Counted from the first letter of the stretch, positions 35,676 through 49,158 are shown. The stretch: 64,000 bases of DNA from Cannabis sativa (GCF_029168945.1 NC_083603.1:35065396-35129395), one strand, 5' to 3'. The notes: generated from the sequence alone by a model not told the origin. Program-made: numbers and translations.

Positions 35676-36559
35676 ATATATTTATATTGAAAAGAAAGGA
35701 CTCAAAACTAATATATATATATTTTTTAAATAAAATTTAATTTATGTATAACTAGAATCTGAATTCATGATCTGAAATAAATATATATTAATTATTTCTT
35801 TAAACAGTAAACACATTTGAAAATCCAAAATCATCTGTTTCCCTTATTTGTCTCATTTATTTTCCTTCTTTTGTTGGGTAAAAATCCCCAATGGATTGCT
35901 AGGGCAAGAGTTAGTCTTTTTGCTTACTGATTCCTATAACTATATGCCAAGAATATCTAAGAAACATATCATATTGCTGTTACATTATCTTCTCTTTGAA
36001 TGGGGTTGACAAAGATTTTACCCAGTCCTCTTCCCCCAATATATTTTATTTACTATGTTTGCAGAAGCTTATAATTATGAAAAACATCGATGCTGGCGCT
36101 GCTGTTAGAATAAAGCAGTAGATTTTGGTCATCATTTCAACTTTTCAAGTAAGTAATCTTTTGTTCTTGCATTGAAAATTATATGTAGAATTGATTTTTT
36201 TTTTATTCATGGAAGTATGAAAATTACATGATCAATGTAAGAAAAAATTGTTCCTTTTTTCCACCAAAGAAATATAGTAATTTCTTCCTGAACTCATTGT
36301 CAAAGTGATGTAAAACAAGTTATAATAACTTCTTATAATCTTCCAAGTGCAGGAGTCTGTAATTAAAAGTTGACTTTGTAGACCAGATCGAGGACATTTT
36401 GATTTATCTCTTCTCCTTCTATTACGATCATTTCGTTACTGAGGACAAAGAATTGTTTAAGATCTATGCCATAAACCGCATTAACATCCAAAATCTCTGT
36501 CCTCATCATATTATTCCTTTTCTTGAACAATTCTCTTCGTGCATTTATCATTATTTAAT
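35676..36559 (+). promoter_or_regulatory. Upstream region and possible 5'UTR of the GT14 gene
   Basis: AT-rich, no ORF of note. A possible 5'UTR intron runs from GTAAGTAATC (36149) to TTCCAAGTGCAG (36352), with good donor and acceptor consensus. AT-rich TATA-like words occur (for example near 36038-36055), but no transcription start can be fixed. Confidence 0.35.
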
Positions 36560-38188
36560 ATGGTGTCAACAAAAGAGAAATACCAATATTCTATAGCCTT
36601 ACATATCAAGCTCTTGGCTCTCAAAATTATAAGTTTACGCAAAGTAATCTCATCTTTTGTCATCTTCACCTTAATTTTATTCACCGGCACAATGCTATTA
36701 TATAACCTCCAATCCTATCTCCACCTCAACATAATATCTCCTCCACTAGCAATCCCAACATTTGATGATAAAGATGAAGCATTACTCATGAACCAGACCA
36801 CAAGAACAGATTTACACGATGTGAGGCATAACATGGATGATAAAGAGTTGCTTTGGAGAGCTTCTATATTACCGAACATAAGCCAATACCCATTAAAAAT
36901 CACTCCAAAAGTCGCCTTCATGTTCTTGACAAGAGGTGATTTGGAGCTGGCTCCTTTATGGGACAGGTTCTTCAAAGGGCACGAAGGCTTTTACTCCGTC
37001 TATGTTCATTCCTCCACTCCCTCTTTCAACAAAACAATGCCTACAAAATCTGCCTTTTATAACAGATGGATTCCTAGTAAGGTTAGTAAAATGTCGACAC
37101 ATTCATTTTCTTTTCATTTTCAACTTGAAAATACTTTATGACGAAAGAAGCCAGTTTTTGTATAGTTGTATCATTACTATACTGGGAGTGATTCACTTTT
37201 GAGTACATTTTTTTCTTTAATACTAAAAGCGTACATTTTGTTTTTTAAGGTATATTTTGATCTCACTAAAATTATTTTGCCATATATTTTTCTTTGTCGG
37301 CGAAAATCTTTTGGCGAGTAATAACAATTAAACATATGCTTAAATATGCTCTTGTAATTAATAATTATACTTTTCCTCAAGTATTTTTGTTCGCTCAGTA
37401 ACGTACGCTATGATTGAAATTTTAATCGAATGTTCATGGCCGTGTACTTTCTTTTGGAAGTATAATTTTCGAATTGTATATGTACACATCATTAACCCAT
37501 ACAAATGGTGAAGTTTTGAACGATTAATTTGTTGCAGGAAGTAGAATGGGGAGGTGCTAGCATGGTTGATGCCGAAAGGCGCCTACTAGCCAATGCTTTA
37601 CTTGACTTTTCAAACAAACGTTTTATTCTACTCTCTGAGTCATGCATTCCCCTATATAACTTCTCTATAGTGTACAACTATGTCATGGGCACAACCAAAG
37701 CCTTTCTAGAGGTTTTTGACTCCGATACCACGGTCGGCCGGGGCAGGTACAATATCAAAATGAGCCCACTCATTACGCTGCAGCAATGGCGAAAGGGTTC
37801 ACAGTGGTTCGCTATAGACCGAACCTTAGCAATGGAGGTTGTTTCAGACCAAAAATACTTTGATCTCTTTGTGAGGTTTTGTCGTGGCAGATGTATCACT
37901 GATGAACACTACCTTCCCACATTTGTTAATATCAAGTTTGGGGAGATAACTTTAAATAGGTCATTGACTTGGGTTGGATGGAAAGCTTCTGGATTGATCC
38001 AACCCCATCCAAGGATGTTTGTCAGAGAAGATGTGAATATTGAGTTATTGGAAGGGCTTAGGCATGGAACTAAATGTGAGAACAACTGGATGAGAACCAA
38101 TATTTGCCATTTGTTTGCAAGGAAATTTGCACCCAACACATTGGACAGGCTGTTGAGTACAGCTCCTACGTTAATGGAATTCAATTGA
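36560..38188 (+). CDS. GT14 core-2/I-branching glycosyltransferase-like protein (BC10-like), two exons
   Basis: Exon 1 is 36560-37081 and exon 2 is 37538-38188; the phase-0 intron has GTTAGT donor and TTGCAG acceptor. Product about 390 residues, typical for plant BC10/DUF266 proteins. Layout of a type II Golgi membrane protein: short basic N-terminus, one membrane segment at about 29-49 ([20 protein letters not shown]), a variable stem, then the GT14 domain from about 117 ([43 protein letters not shown] at the splice join; [13 protein letters not shown] at about 205-217). Such enzymes are predicted to transfer sugars in the Golgi, and rice BC10 affects cell-wall and arabinogalactan make-up; the substrate here is unknown. 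Start: 36560 has A at -3 and G at +4; an in-frame ATG at 36539 has poor context but would add 7 residues. The frame is intact. It is the only ordinary host gene in the window. Confidence 0.92.
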
Positions 38189-39435
38189 TATTATATAAAA
38201 TGCAATATTCTACTTAATAATGACAATTGATTTTATATATAATTATGCCAGAATATATCGTGGTCTCATCATTAGCTATATATATTATTATTCATGACTT
38301 TTAATTTCTCACTTATTGGGGTAGGAAATATTTGTGTAAGTAATTCTATTACGAGAGCCTAAACAATTCATGTTCCAACAAACTATGACTAATCTTATAT
38401 TTGTCATGATCCATCAAACACATAAAGAACATGACAATAAAGCAAATCAATCATCTTCTCTGATTAAGAAGAGAATCATATACTAGTGACAAGTCTCTAT
38501 TCTACACTAAGGTTAATATTGACAAATCCTCAAGCTTAAGCTCACTCATTGCTCCCCTTTCAGCCCCTCTCGCACACTCTCTTTAATGTGTAAAAAATCA
38601 ATTTTAAATAAGTTAGACTTCCTTTATGAGTTTTATTAACTGAAAAAAACATTTCTAGTGACATGGACATCAATGTTTGACTCATGACAAGAAAGAAGAC
38701 GTCACAAAGTTAAGTAGATCACCTGAGTCATAGTAGTCGACTTGGGAGGAGTCTCTAGCCATGTGCCCAAGTTGACTTCGAGAACTCTTAGATAGAAGTT
38801 CCGACTTTCATAACTCGTTTCTAACTGAATATCTTTCATTATTATGTGCCATTAAGACATAGAGCAATCAAATCCAGGTTTGGGAGCTAAAATTACATGA
38901 ACTTGCACCCCAAAAGTCTACTTGGGCACCTAGGGTTTTACCCAGCACCTAAGTTGACATCCTAAATAGAGTTTCCGTTTTTGGGACCGTCTTACTGCAA
39001 ATGGGCCAAACATTGTATTGGAACATGAGCTAGACATACTACGAACATATTTGAAGCATAAGAATTAGATATGGAGAAAATTCTTTTTTGAGCACCCACA
39101 GCACTCGGTGCACGAGCACCCAAAGCTCAGGTTGACAATTTATCAATCTAGGGGACTTCCAAGTATCAAATCAACGATCTGTTTTTGCATCATATTTGTC
39201 TTCATCAAAAACGGGGAACAAGTACAATCGGGGAAGAGATAACACTTCCTAGGGGTTAAAAGCAAGGCCCAATGCCCAAGTCGAGATTTTGTCAACCTAG
39301 ACCGATTTCGATGATGTTTTTCGAAAACTCTTCCATGCATATTCTCTATTTTCAGCAAAGATTAAGATTCAAATATTTCCAAGTACCAAATGGAACTTCC
39401 AATGGGCAAAAACTTGGACTTAGCACCCAGGGTAA
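38189..39435. other. Intergenic region downstream of GT14
   Basis: No supported gene. The first 200 bp are AT-rich 3'UTR-like sequence with AATAAT-type words. From about 38880 there are repeated motifs (AGCACCCA, CTAGGG, 'TTCCAAGTA(T/C)CAAAT' at about 39168 and 39378, AAGTTGAC several times), suggesting an old unidentified repeat. It ends at GGTAA, where the outer copia-like LTR starts. Confidence 0.4.
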
Positions 39436-41030
39436 TGTTGGGTTTTGTGCCCTAAATAAAACCCATTACAATCTAATCTAATTAGTTATCAATTTAAGAG
39501 ATTTGAAGTGATTTATGTTAACATGTTATTTTCATGCTTATGGTTTAATATATGCACAAAATCAGTTAAGTCCAGAACATATATTTATTCACAATTACAG
39601 TAATGTGAACACAGTGGTATTTGATTGTGATTATATGATTCAAAAGACTATGTCCCTGTTTCATTAGTGTTTTGGATTTACACTGATGTGAAAATCAGCG
39701 ATGAAGTATACTTACACTTGGAGTAAGTGTTATGTTCTTTCCAGAACATTGGTAAAGTATACTAGTTTCGAATGTATGGAGTATACATTGGACTGGACTG
39801 ATATTGAACTTAGTCAAGATATTATAATACTTACTGTTGTATCTTTCCAAGTCAATATCACTAGTTGATCTTAGATCAAAAGAATCTAAATCCTGATATG
39901 CTTAGGCTCAATCTCAGGAGTGCTATTCATGTTCTTTGATTTATTAGTTAAGCCTACTTTTGGGTCAGGGTGATACGTATATTTTGGGAACATGATAGTA
40001 TGATTGAGTGGGAGCGCTGAACATAAATATGGAATCTATAGCTTCTACAGGTGTATAGAAGTCAAGTGATGATTCCCTTCGAGCTTAGCTAAATAGAAGT
40101 AAATGGATGAGCTCTTGTCTCAGTGATTATATCTTAGTTCACTAAAATATCATTTACAGGTAGCTAAGTAATTTAAGGGGCCAAATACATGGAGGGGTGA
40201 AACGGTAAATTTATCCCTTCTCGGTGTAAATCATCTATATAGAAGATCTTTGATCAAATTAAGATTATACGATAGTTAAATGTGATAGCGTATCTATATC
40301 GTGGAACATATAGAGCGCTCTATATATCTGAGAGTGCAATTCCAAGTTCTAAGAGTGGATTCAACAAGGAATTAATAAGTTAGGGGATTTACTTGATAAA
40401 TTCGGTTCGACTTATTGGAAGCTCAGTAATATAGTCCATGGTCTCCATTCTAGTTGAGACCATACTTCTTGTAAGATTCAATAATTGATTTATGATTTAT
40501 CAATTATAATTCTAGAATTAGAATATGTCTAGTTTGTGAATTTTCACTAAGCAAGGGCGAAATTGTAAAGAAAAGAGATTCTAGGTTTATTTGTTAATTA
40601 AGAGACTCTTTAGGTCTAATTAATAATTATGTGAAATGACAATATTATTTAATAATCTATTTTAGTTATTAAATAATTAGTTTTGGCATTTAAATAGTTA
40701 GAATTTGAAAATTGGCGTTTTTGAGAAAATAGAAATAAAAATTGTTAAAACTGCAAAATTCCAAGTGGGGTCCATTAACACAATGGCCGACCACTTGAAG
40801 AGAGTTTTTCTAATTAATATTTTCATTATTTTAATGCCAAATAATTACTAACCTAAACCTAGTGGTTGCCTATAAATAGAAAGTGATGGCTCACACCAAA
40901 AGAGAGAATTATTCAGTAATTCAAGAGATCGCCTTTCAGAAAATTGAGCCATCCACTTTCTCACTATAACCAACCCTCTCATTCTCTCTTTTCCTCTTCC
41001 AATTTCGAAATACCTTGAGTGATAGAGTAG
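39436..41030 (+). repeat. Outer copia-like LTR, first part
   Basis: Begins TGTTGGGTTTTGTGCCC and runs to GATAGAGTAG, where a second element of the same superfamily is inserted. Its last 283 bp resume at 51090 (TGCCCACACACAGCAAGTGG) and end CCAACA at 51372. With both parts the LTR is about 1.88 kb. The left target flank is GGTAA; the other end of the element is not present. Confidence 0.85.
41026..41030. repeat. Target-site duplication AGTAG, left copy
   Basis: AGTAG occurs here and at 51085-51089, flanking exactly the TG...CA limits of the 10 kb element. Confidence 0.9.
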
Positions 41031-42953
41031 TGTTGGGTTTTATGCCCTAAATAAAACTCATTTCATATAATCAGATTTACTTATTAATAAAGATCAGAAA
41101 TAACATTTTATGTTGCATGGTTCACATGATTTATTTCATGATTATAGGTATATAATGTATGAATTCTTTTTAAGTCCAGAACATATGAGTTGGTTAAAGA
41201 TTATAGTGTTGCCAGCACAGTGGAATATAATCTTTATTGTATGTTCAAAAGTTGATTCCCTGATTTGTCAGAACACTGGATTTAGACTGACATGGTATAA
41301 TCAGCGATAGGTATTCTTACACCTTGGAAAAGTGTTATGTCCTTTCCAGGACATTGGCAAAGTTTACCAGTATCGGATGTATGGAGTATACATCGGAAAG
41401 GACCGATATTGAACTTTGATTAGATATGTTGAAATTTACCGTAATATCTATTCAATTCAATATCAACTGTTGATCTTAGATCACATGATCGAAATCCTAA
41501 TATGGTTAGGCTCAATTTCAAGAGTGTTACTCGTGTTCTTTGATTTGTTAGTTAAGCCTAGTTTTGTATCAGGGTGATACGTACATTTTGGGAACACGGT
41601 AGTGCAATTGAGTGGGAGCGCTAACATAAATATGGAATCTATAGCTTCTATTTGGCAAATAGAAGTAAAGGATGATTTCCTTCGAGCTTAACCAAACGAA
41701 GATAAATGGTGGAGATCTCATTTCACTTAGGTGAAATATCATTTATACAGGGTTAAGTGTTTTAAGGATAAAATACATTGTAGGGTGTTACGGTAATTTA
41801 ATCCCTGTACAGTGTAAATCATCTATATAGAGGATCATTGATCACATTAGGGTTATAACAATGGATAACTAATGACGTGTCTATATCGTGGAACATATAG
41901 AGCGTTTCTATATGACTGAGAGTGCAATTCCAAGTTCTAAGTGTGGATTCAATGAGGAATTAATAAGTTAGGGAATTTACTTGGTAAATTCGGTTCGACT
42001 TATTGGAAGCTCGGTTATATAGACCCATGGTCCCCATACTAGTTGAGACCATACTGCTTGTAAGACTCAGTTAATTGATTTTAATTAATCAATTATAATT
42101 CTAAAAATTAGACTATGTCTACTTTATGAATTCTCACAGTTTAAGGATGAAATCGTAAAGAAAAGGGTTTCTAGGTTTAATTATTAATTAAGAGACTTTG
42201 TATGTCTAATTAATAATTATTTTAAATGACAATATTATTTAATAATCTATTTTAGTTATTAAATAATTAGTTTTGGCAATTAAATGATTAGAATTGGAAA
42301 AATGGCATTTTTGGAGAAATTGAAATAAATTGAGGAAACTGCAAAATCCAAGTGAGGCCCATTTCCCTCTATGGCCGGCCACATGATTGAGTTTCCCAAT
42401 TATTATTTTTATTTTTTTAATTGCCATGTAATTGCTAATCAAAGCCTAGCAAAAATAGGAAAGTGGTGGATCACACTAAATAAGGCAGTTGATTGATTAC
42501 ACAGTAATTAAGGAAACTGTTTTATTTAGAAAGTTGTGCTCTCCCTTCTCCCTATATATAGCAGCCCTTGTTCTCTTCTCTTGCACAATATCATATGAAG
42601 CCATAAGCAACGAAATTCAAGAGAGAAAAAGAGAGAAAATTTCGAAATCCTTGTGAGATGAGTAGTGCCCACACACATCAAGTGGTATCTCAATCATAGT
42701 ATGGAAGACTATGGAAAATCTGCATCAAAGAAGGAGAAAAGAAGATCCAGGTTCAGATCTTGGTGATGCTCTGCTACAGAAAGGAATCAAGGGCTAGAGA
42801 TCTGAACAGAAGGAGTCATATTATTCCGCTGCACCCACTGTAAGGTTTTCTAACTGTATATGTGTTTATTTTCATTGTTTTAGAATTCATATTAGGTTGT
42901 TAATCCAACATACTTGTTAGTAAATCTAGATCCTGGTAAAATAATTTCCAACA
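41031..42953 (+). repeat. 5' LTR of the 10 kb element (1923 bp)
   Basis: TGTTGGG...CCAACA. Differs from the 3' LTR by scattered single bases (for example AATAACATT/AATAATATT near 41105/49247; GGTTAAAG/AGTTAAAG) and an 8-base A/G-rich indel near 42625. The CTATATATAG TATA-type box near 42552-42561, upstream of transcript-like sequence, is a plausible promoter. Confidence 0.95.
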
Positions 42954-42972
42954 ACTGGCACCAGAGTCATGG
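42954..42972 (+). other. Primer-binding-site-like sequence
   Basis: ACTGGCACCAGAGTCATGG directly follows the LTR. It is a diverged relative of TGGTATCAGAGC (initiator tRNA-Met); the outer element has ACTGGCCTTAGAGCCATGG at the same place (51373-51391). Confidence 0.6.
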
Positions 42973-43239
42973 TAATGATTTACTTTCATGTAATATGAAT
43001 TAAAACGATGATTGCATGTTTTTGTGTTGATTTGGATGGTTTCATGTGGTTTATGTGTTAGTTGATGAATGTATATGTTGTACAGTTTCGTTTTCCATGA
43101 AAAATATTTTTTCAATTTTTGAAAATATTTTATTTGCATTCCTTGTGAAAAATTAAGCAATTTTCGTTTTTACGGAACTCGATTCCGATGAAAAACGAAA
43201 AAGTTATGATTTTTGGAAAAAACGAATTTCAGGTACGCA

Positions 43240-43425
43240 TGGGTGGTCAATCGCACGCATGGGCTGTGCATCCAGCCCGTGTGCACCGTGCACCTCCGCC
43301 CAGTCGCACCCTGCAGCTGACCGAGTTTTCTCGGTCAGGCATGCTGTAGGCGCCGAAGATCCTCGGCGTCAGCCTCTCCTCCGCGCGCGTAATGGGCTGC
43401 TGCATGCAGCCTCCTGGGCAGCAGT
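43240..43425 (+). other. GC-rich hairpin cluster, 10 kb element
   Basis: A GC-rich island in AT-rich DNA, about 290-470 bases after the primer site. Stems seen: 43261-43278 (6 bp), 43317-43338 (perfect 9 bp, CTGACCGAG/CTCGGTCAG, loop TTTT), 43351-43368 (6 bp, CGCCGA/TCGGCG) and 43395-43411 (6 bp, GGCTGC/GCAGCC), plus GTGCAC twice in tandem (43281-43293). The outer element has a matching cluster at 51660-51852. Position suggests a structured RNA leader; function is unknown. Confidence 0.7.
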
Positions 43426-46400
43426 TTCCCAAAATTGCGTTTTTTTGGGGTTTTTCTCCAAAAATCCAATTTTTCCAAGGGATTGTTTCCCAAAATTCAT
43501 TTTTCCTTTTTTAAATATTTCTAAATTGAAATGTTTCCAATTTTAAATATTTTCAATTTGGAATTTTTCCAATTTTAAATGTTTCTATTTTGGATTGTTT
43601 CCAATTTTAAATATTTCCTATTATGGTCAGATTTAAAAATTTGTTAACTTCTTTAATATTTATTTATTATTTAATTATAAGATTAGATATTTTGATATTT
43701 AAGATATTTTAAATTAAAAGATAACTTTGTCTTTTTATTTAAAATATTATATTAAAATTATCTTATATGACAAATTAAATAATTAATAAATTTGAAATTA
43801 ACATAGATATTTTTATAGATATTCTGACCATAATATTTTCAAATTCAAAAATTTGTTATTTTGTTAAATATTTAATTATTTATAAATTATAAGTATTAAA
43901 ATGATATTTTTTCTATATATATCATTTTTTTCCTTATTAGAAATTTATAAATTATATCTTAAATATTTAAATAACATAGATATTTTTGTAGAGATTTGAA
44001 TATTGCTTAATTTGAGATATTTTGACATATAATTATGGTAATTATTATTTATTTATTATTTTATTCCTAAAATAATAATTATCTAACCAAATCTATTTTA
44101 AAGTTGGTTTATTTTATTAAATTATAAGATCTGAAAATGATATTGAAGATTCTTTCCTTTCAAATCATTGATCTTATTAGATATTTAATTTAATTTGATT
44201 CAAATAAACCTAGATATTTTAAAATTAGTTTCCTTTATTTGGTTAGTTTAAGAATAATAATTTAATTATATTAATATCTTATTTTCACATCTGTTACATA
44301 GACAATGTTTGTTTATATTGTTTATTCAAAACTCTTTTTAACAAACCTATTATTTATCTGATCTAAATTGCTATGATTAACTTGTTGACAGATCTTATGA
44401 TCTGATTTTAATCATAGTCCAATTGACGATAAATCTTATAAATAATTTGTAACAGGTAAATTTTGTACGTCTTTCATCTGTGTAAACCTAGTAACATGAT
44501 AGGGTCCATCCAAATCATTTGACCTGTGTGAACCTATATGTTTGCTTTTGGGCTTAGATGCATATAGGAAGCCCATTTAAGTTTTTACTAAGTAAATGGA
44601 CTAGGTTGCTAAAATAAATTTTGACATAAGGAAATTTATTTAGGCCCAATTAGATTTGGGCTTATTCAATGAATAACAATTGTTTATTTTAAGGTTAAAT
44701 TCCTCTCTTTTGGGCCTTGTGTGAGAGTTGGGGGCCATAGAAGTGGGTACGACATACTGAACCCAGCTCCCCCTCACATGAACTACCCCAATTGTGAAGG
44801 CCCATTTGCCTTATTTAAATAATTGTATTAGGTTAATTATATTAGTCTAACCTAATTAAAATTGAATTAGCAACATAATTAACTTTTAAAATATATGAAA
44901 TTTATTTTTCATGTAATATTTTAAAGTTAATTTTAGAAAAACACTTAGTCAATGATATATTCTAGATAGTTATTTCTAGTACTAGTTATTATTTCTAATA
45001 TTAAATAGGAAAATATCATAGATTGTGAAATTAATTGTTTCCTAATTAGTTTTGGTACAATCTAAGTTTAGTATATTTTCATAGTATTAAACTAGAATTA
45101 ATAATTAAGTTTCCTCTTTACTTAATTATTTATTTCTTGAATTTAATACATTTAATTAAATTGAAAATTTCAATATCTAAGTTGATTTTCATCATGATAC
45201 TTTAATATTGTTATTTTCATATTATTTAATTAAAGTTGAAAATTATTTTAAGTTTGGAATTTTATTTCTGAATAACTTAAGTTTGAATAATTTTCAAAAT
45301 ATATTTTATTTTATTTTATTAATCATTTCCCAAAATTTCGAAATTGCATCACCTTGATGCAGAAATTTCGAATTTTATTTGAAAAATAGATTAAAGTTGA
45401 AAATTATTTATTTAATTTTGGACCAACTTAAATCAATTACTTTTTCATTTAATGGTTAATTAAAATAAAGGAACTAAAATATATTATAATTAAAAATTGG
45501 ATTAATTAGTCTATGAAAGTCTAGATAGATATTATCTGTTTTGCTTGAAGTATTTTTCTAGTGTATTTAATTAAATAGAAAATTAATATTTAAGTTGATT
45601 TTTTAATCATGATACTTAAATATTTGAAATTTTTCTTAGATATTTAATTAAATAGGGAAATTATACTTTTTGTTGAAAATTAATTTTATTAATTTTGGGC
45701 CAACATAAAATTAGAGTAATTTTCCAGGATTTATTTTTATTTTATTTTAAAGCACTTTCGAAAGTAGTATTCTTATATAGTTCATTTTTCGAAATGCAAT
45801 ATATATTTATAGAAAATTAAATTTGAGTTGTAAATTAATTTAAATTAATTTTGAAACAACTTAAATTGAATAATTTTCTAAATATTTATGGAAATTATTA
45901 CTAAGATGGAAATAATTCACGTTATTTTTATATCCATCTAAGTATAATTTATAAATATTACATTAAAATTTATATTTAGAATTTTTCATTCTAAATTGGA
46001 AATTTTAATTAAATAAATCTATATTTAAAATAAATAGATTAAAATAAATATTAGAAGAAAATACAACCCTTCATTAAATAATGAGCTTTATTATTATAAG
46101 GATATTCGATCTCCATTGTTGGTTTTACATAGCTATTGTTTTAGTGAGTAATCCTCCCTAATGGAGGAACGTTCATTAGCAAGTTAGCACCGTTTAATCT
46201 CGAAAGATAAGTAATCTTGTAAGTTTTTTTATATAGTTTATGATCACCCTAATGGTGGCGACTATATAAGACTTGCAAGAATATGAAACAATGGTGGAAG
46301 CTCATAAGATAGAATAGCCTTGACTCTCGCCTAAACGGGACAACGCGGATTCACATCTTGATCGAATAAAAGGTTGCTAGAATGTTTGACATTTTAGATG

Positions 46401-49158
46401 AGCTGACAACTCTATTCAATGAATGATAGCTTTGACTCTCACCTAAATGGGACACTGATATCAGTTTGTTGAAAACCTTGGAAATTATTTAGGATTGTAT
46501 GTTTTAGTATTTTCACTTGTCATTCCTACTTGCTATGTGCTTCATAATTTCTGAATTGTGTATGAATTTGTATTGAACCATGTTATTTTCTGTTATTAAA
46601 TTGTAGTTTAATTTCGAATCTTCATTGTTGGTCTAACTTGATTTGTTTTTCTAATGAGATAAATCCCTAATGGATTTTCACCATTAGACTAACATAATAG
46701 TGTTAGATCTCGAAAGATAAATATTGTATGTGCAACATCTAGCTGTTCATCAATTGATGACACCTTAGACTAGTGTTTTACAATATGAAACAAGAAGATT
46801 GTATAAATAAGATTACTTTGACTCTCGCTAATCGGAGCATCGTTGGATTCTAATTTAAAACGAAATTATCCTAATTCCTCTTAGCTTATTCATTTCGAAC
46901 TAGCTTAATGACATATCATTGGATGAATGGTCTATAAATCATATAAAGTCTTAATTTCTCTTAAGAAATTAGATGACGCATATGATTATATTCCCGGAAT
47001 TCTATCCCTAAATGATATAAATCCTCAATCTTAGATATCAGCTACTTGTATAGGCAAATCATAGAGTTTGATTAGTAGTGGTGGTCCAAGAAAGAGTTAC
47101 TAATTATACAGTTACACTTTCACAAGTGTTTCATAACCATTTTCTATCAATGGATTTAAACTGTATGAGTTTAGCATTCTGTGACTAGAATCCACTTGCA
47201 CTATTCTAAGAACTCTTTGATGTAACTAAACTTATGTCATCAAAAGATACAACCACATATTTTATAAATCTAAGGCATTTGTATCTTGTTCATAGTGGTT
47301 TTGACAAGATCATTCTCTACAAAGAGTTAATATGCCTATATCCAATGAAATTAAGTTCATCTCATTCGCAGATGGATGTACATTCAGGGATGAATATGAG
47401 TCCTCGTTGTATTCTTAAAACGATCACTATAGATTTTACCTTATGCAAAAGAAATTTGAAATGTTTGAAAAAATTCATGAATTTCTAGCAATGGTAAGTG
47501 GTTAAAGATCTTGCGAACTGATAGGGGTGGAGAAAAAGTTAGTAGATATGCAGTTCAAAGATCATTAATTTGATTTTTGAATTATATCCAAACTTACCTC
47601 CCCAGAAATTCGAGTTGCATATTGATGATTAGTTACTAGTCGTTGCCTAAATCCTTCTAAGGAAATAAATTTCAGAATGATGCAATGGTTGTATACTTTA
47701 TATAAATCATTACTAGATTCATGGATGACCTAATTGAAATCTTAAGAAAAGCTAGAACTGCTAACCTTGGTTTGCATGTTTGTTAGCTATTCTAAGTGAT
47801 TAGGGGTGGAGCATCCCATAGTCATTAGATAAGAAAATGTTTGTTTAAACAAATACTGCTTTTCTAAGAAAATGACTAAGTCTGAAAATAAAGTAGCAAA
47901 TAAAGGAGATATTTTTTTTTTTGATTCCATAAGTGTTCTATCATCTTATTTTTTACAAGATGATCCCACTGCCTCTGTTGTCTTAACACAACTGAAGAGG
48001 TCTATACCATTTAGTTTTCTTTGACATAGTTCACGGTACCTTGTTGTAGTGGGAGAGTTTCTAGGAACTCACCTTCTTATAACTTGGAAGACACTCCATT
48101 GTGAGTTTCAACAAGTAATGGATTGCCAAGATAAGAAACTAAGAAGAAAGCCAATAGAACTATGGTTTGATCCATTCACATGGAGTAACCTAAAGTTTTC
48201 TATTACAAGGACATGAAAGGAAATTTTCGTTAATAAGTCTATTCAATGGACTTAACAAAACTTCCTGTTCCTAGTATTGTAGGTTGGAGTTTATCTAAAC
48301 CTATGGCTTGTGGTATACCTGGAAATTACTTACTCTAATGCAAGCAACTTACTTTAGTAAGATGCTGGAGCATTTTCTTTCCAGTGGCAATCTATAGAAG
48401 CTTCACAACTTCAAAAGCATAGATTTTATTTGTCTAAGGAAAAGTTTCAACTATTCCAGAGAAGATAAAGCCATGAAAGAATTTCTTAAATCAATAGTGA
48501 GAGGTCTCAGATATGCTTTAGTATGCCTTAGACCAGACACCTGCTGTTGAGTGGGAGTAATGAGTAGGTATCAGATTAATCCAGGAGAGGAACATTGGAA
48601 GACAATCAAGTAAATTTTAAGATTAAGAAGAGGAACTATATGTTAGTCAATAAGGGTGTTTTTTTTTGAAACTCTTAGACTACACCACATCAGATTTCAA
48701 GACTTGCCTTTGTGCTAGAAAGTCTGCTGATGAGATGGTGATTACTTTGGGGGTGGAGTAGCGATTTTGGAGAAGTATAAAAACCTATCTGAAATCTCTT
48801 GGTCTACCAGAGAGAGACTGAATGTTAAAAGTTGCAGGAAAGATACTTATTCAGTCTAAGGAAAGTTCTATACATTTGTGGCAGTGTTCCAACTTGCCTT
48901 AACTACTAGGGTTACTTCCTGAATAACAAAAGAGTAGTTGCCCAAAAGTATAGAATCCAGTATCCCAAAAGAGTAGACATATAGAGAGGAATTTCACATT
49001 ATCAAGGATTTTGTGATTAAGGAAGAGTAATGGTGGAGAAGAGGTTGTGTTTAATTCAGCCTGTCAGATCCTATTACGAGGAGTATACTACTATTACACT
49101 TGATTGGTATATCAAAGTGTTAATGATTATTTGAAATGCACTTTTTGTTTTATATTAG
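43426..49158 (+). other. Internal region of the 10 kb element, no intact genes
   Basis: 43440-46080 is very AT-rich with no coding sign, apart from a conserved GC-richer block near 44700-44820 (GTGGGTACGACATACTGAACCC) that recurs at about 52960-53060. 46100-46880 holds an imperfect duplication (CTCGAAAGATAA and TTTGACTCTCGCC/TAAACGGGACA-type words at 46198/46716 and 46319/46429/46809). 47500-49158 is decayed copia RT/RNase H-like sequence sharing GGGGTGGAG motifs with 24597-26039. The only ORF of size is 84 codons (47234-47488) and matches no family I know. Confidence 0.6.

Noticed and set aside
43259..43546. 95-codon plus-strand ORF (and 61-codon minus-strand ORF) in the GC-rich island
   Set aside because: GC-rich DNA lacks stops by chance; the outer element has no matching frame, whereas hairpins are present in both.
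47234..47488. 84-codon plus-strand ORF in the 10 kb element as a gene
   Set aside because: It matches nothing known to me and sits in decayed copia-like sequence; a chance ORF is more likely.
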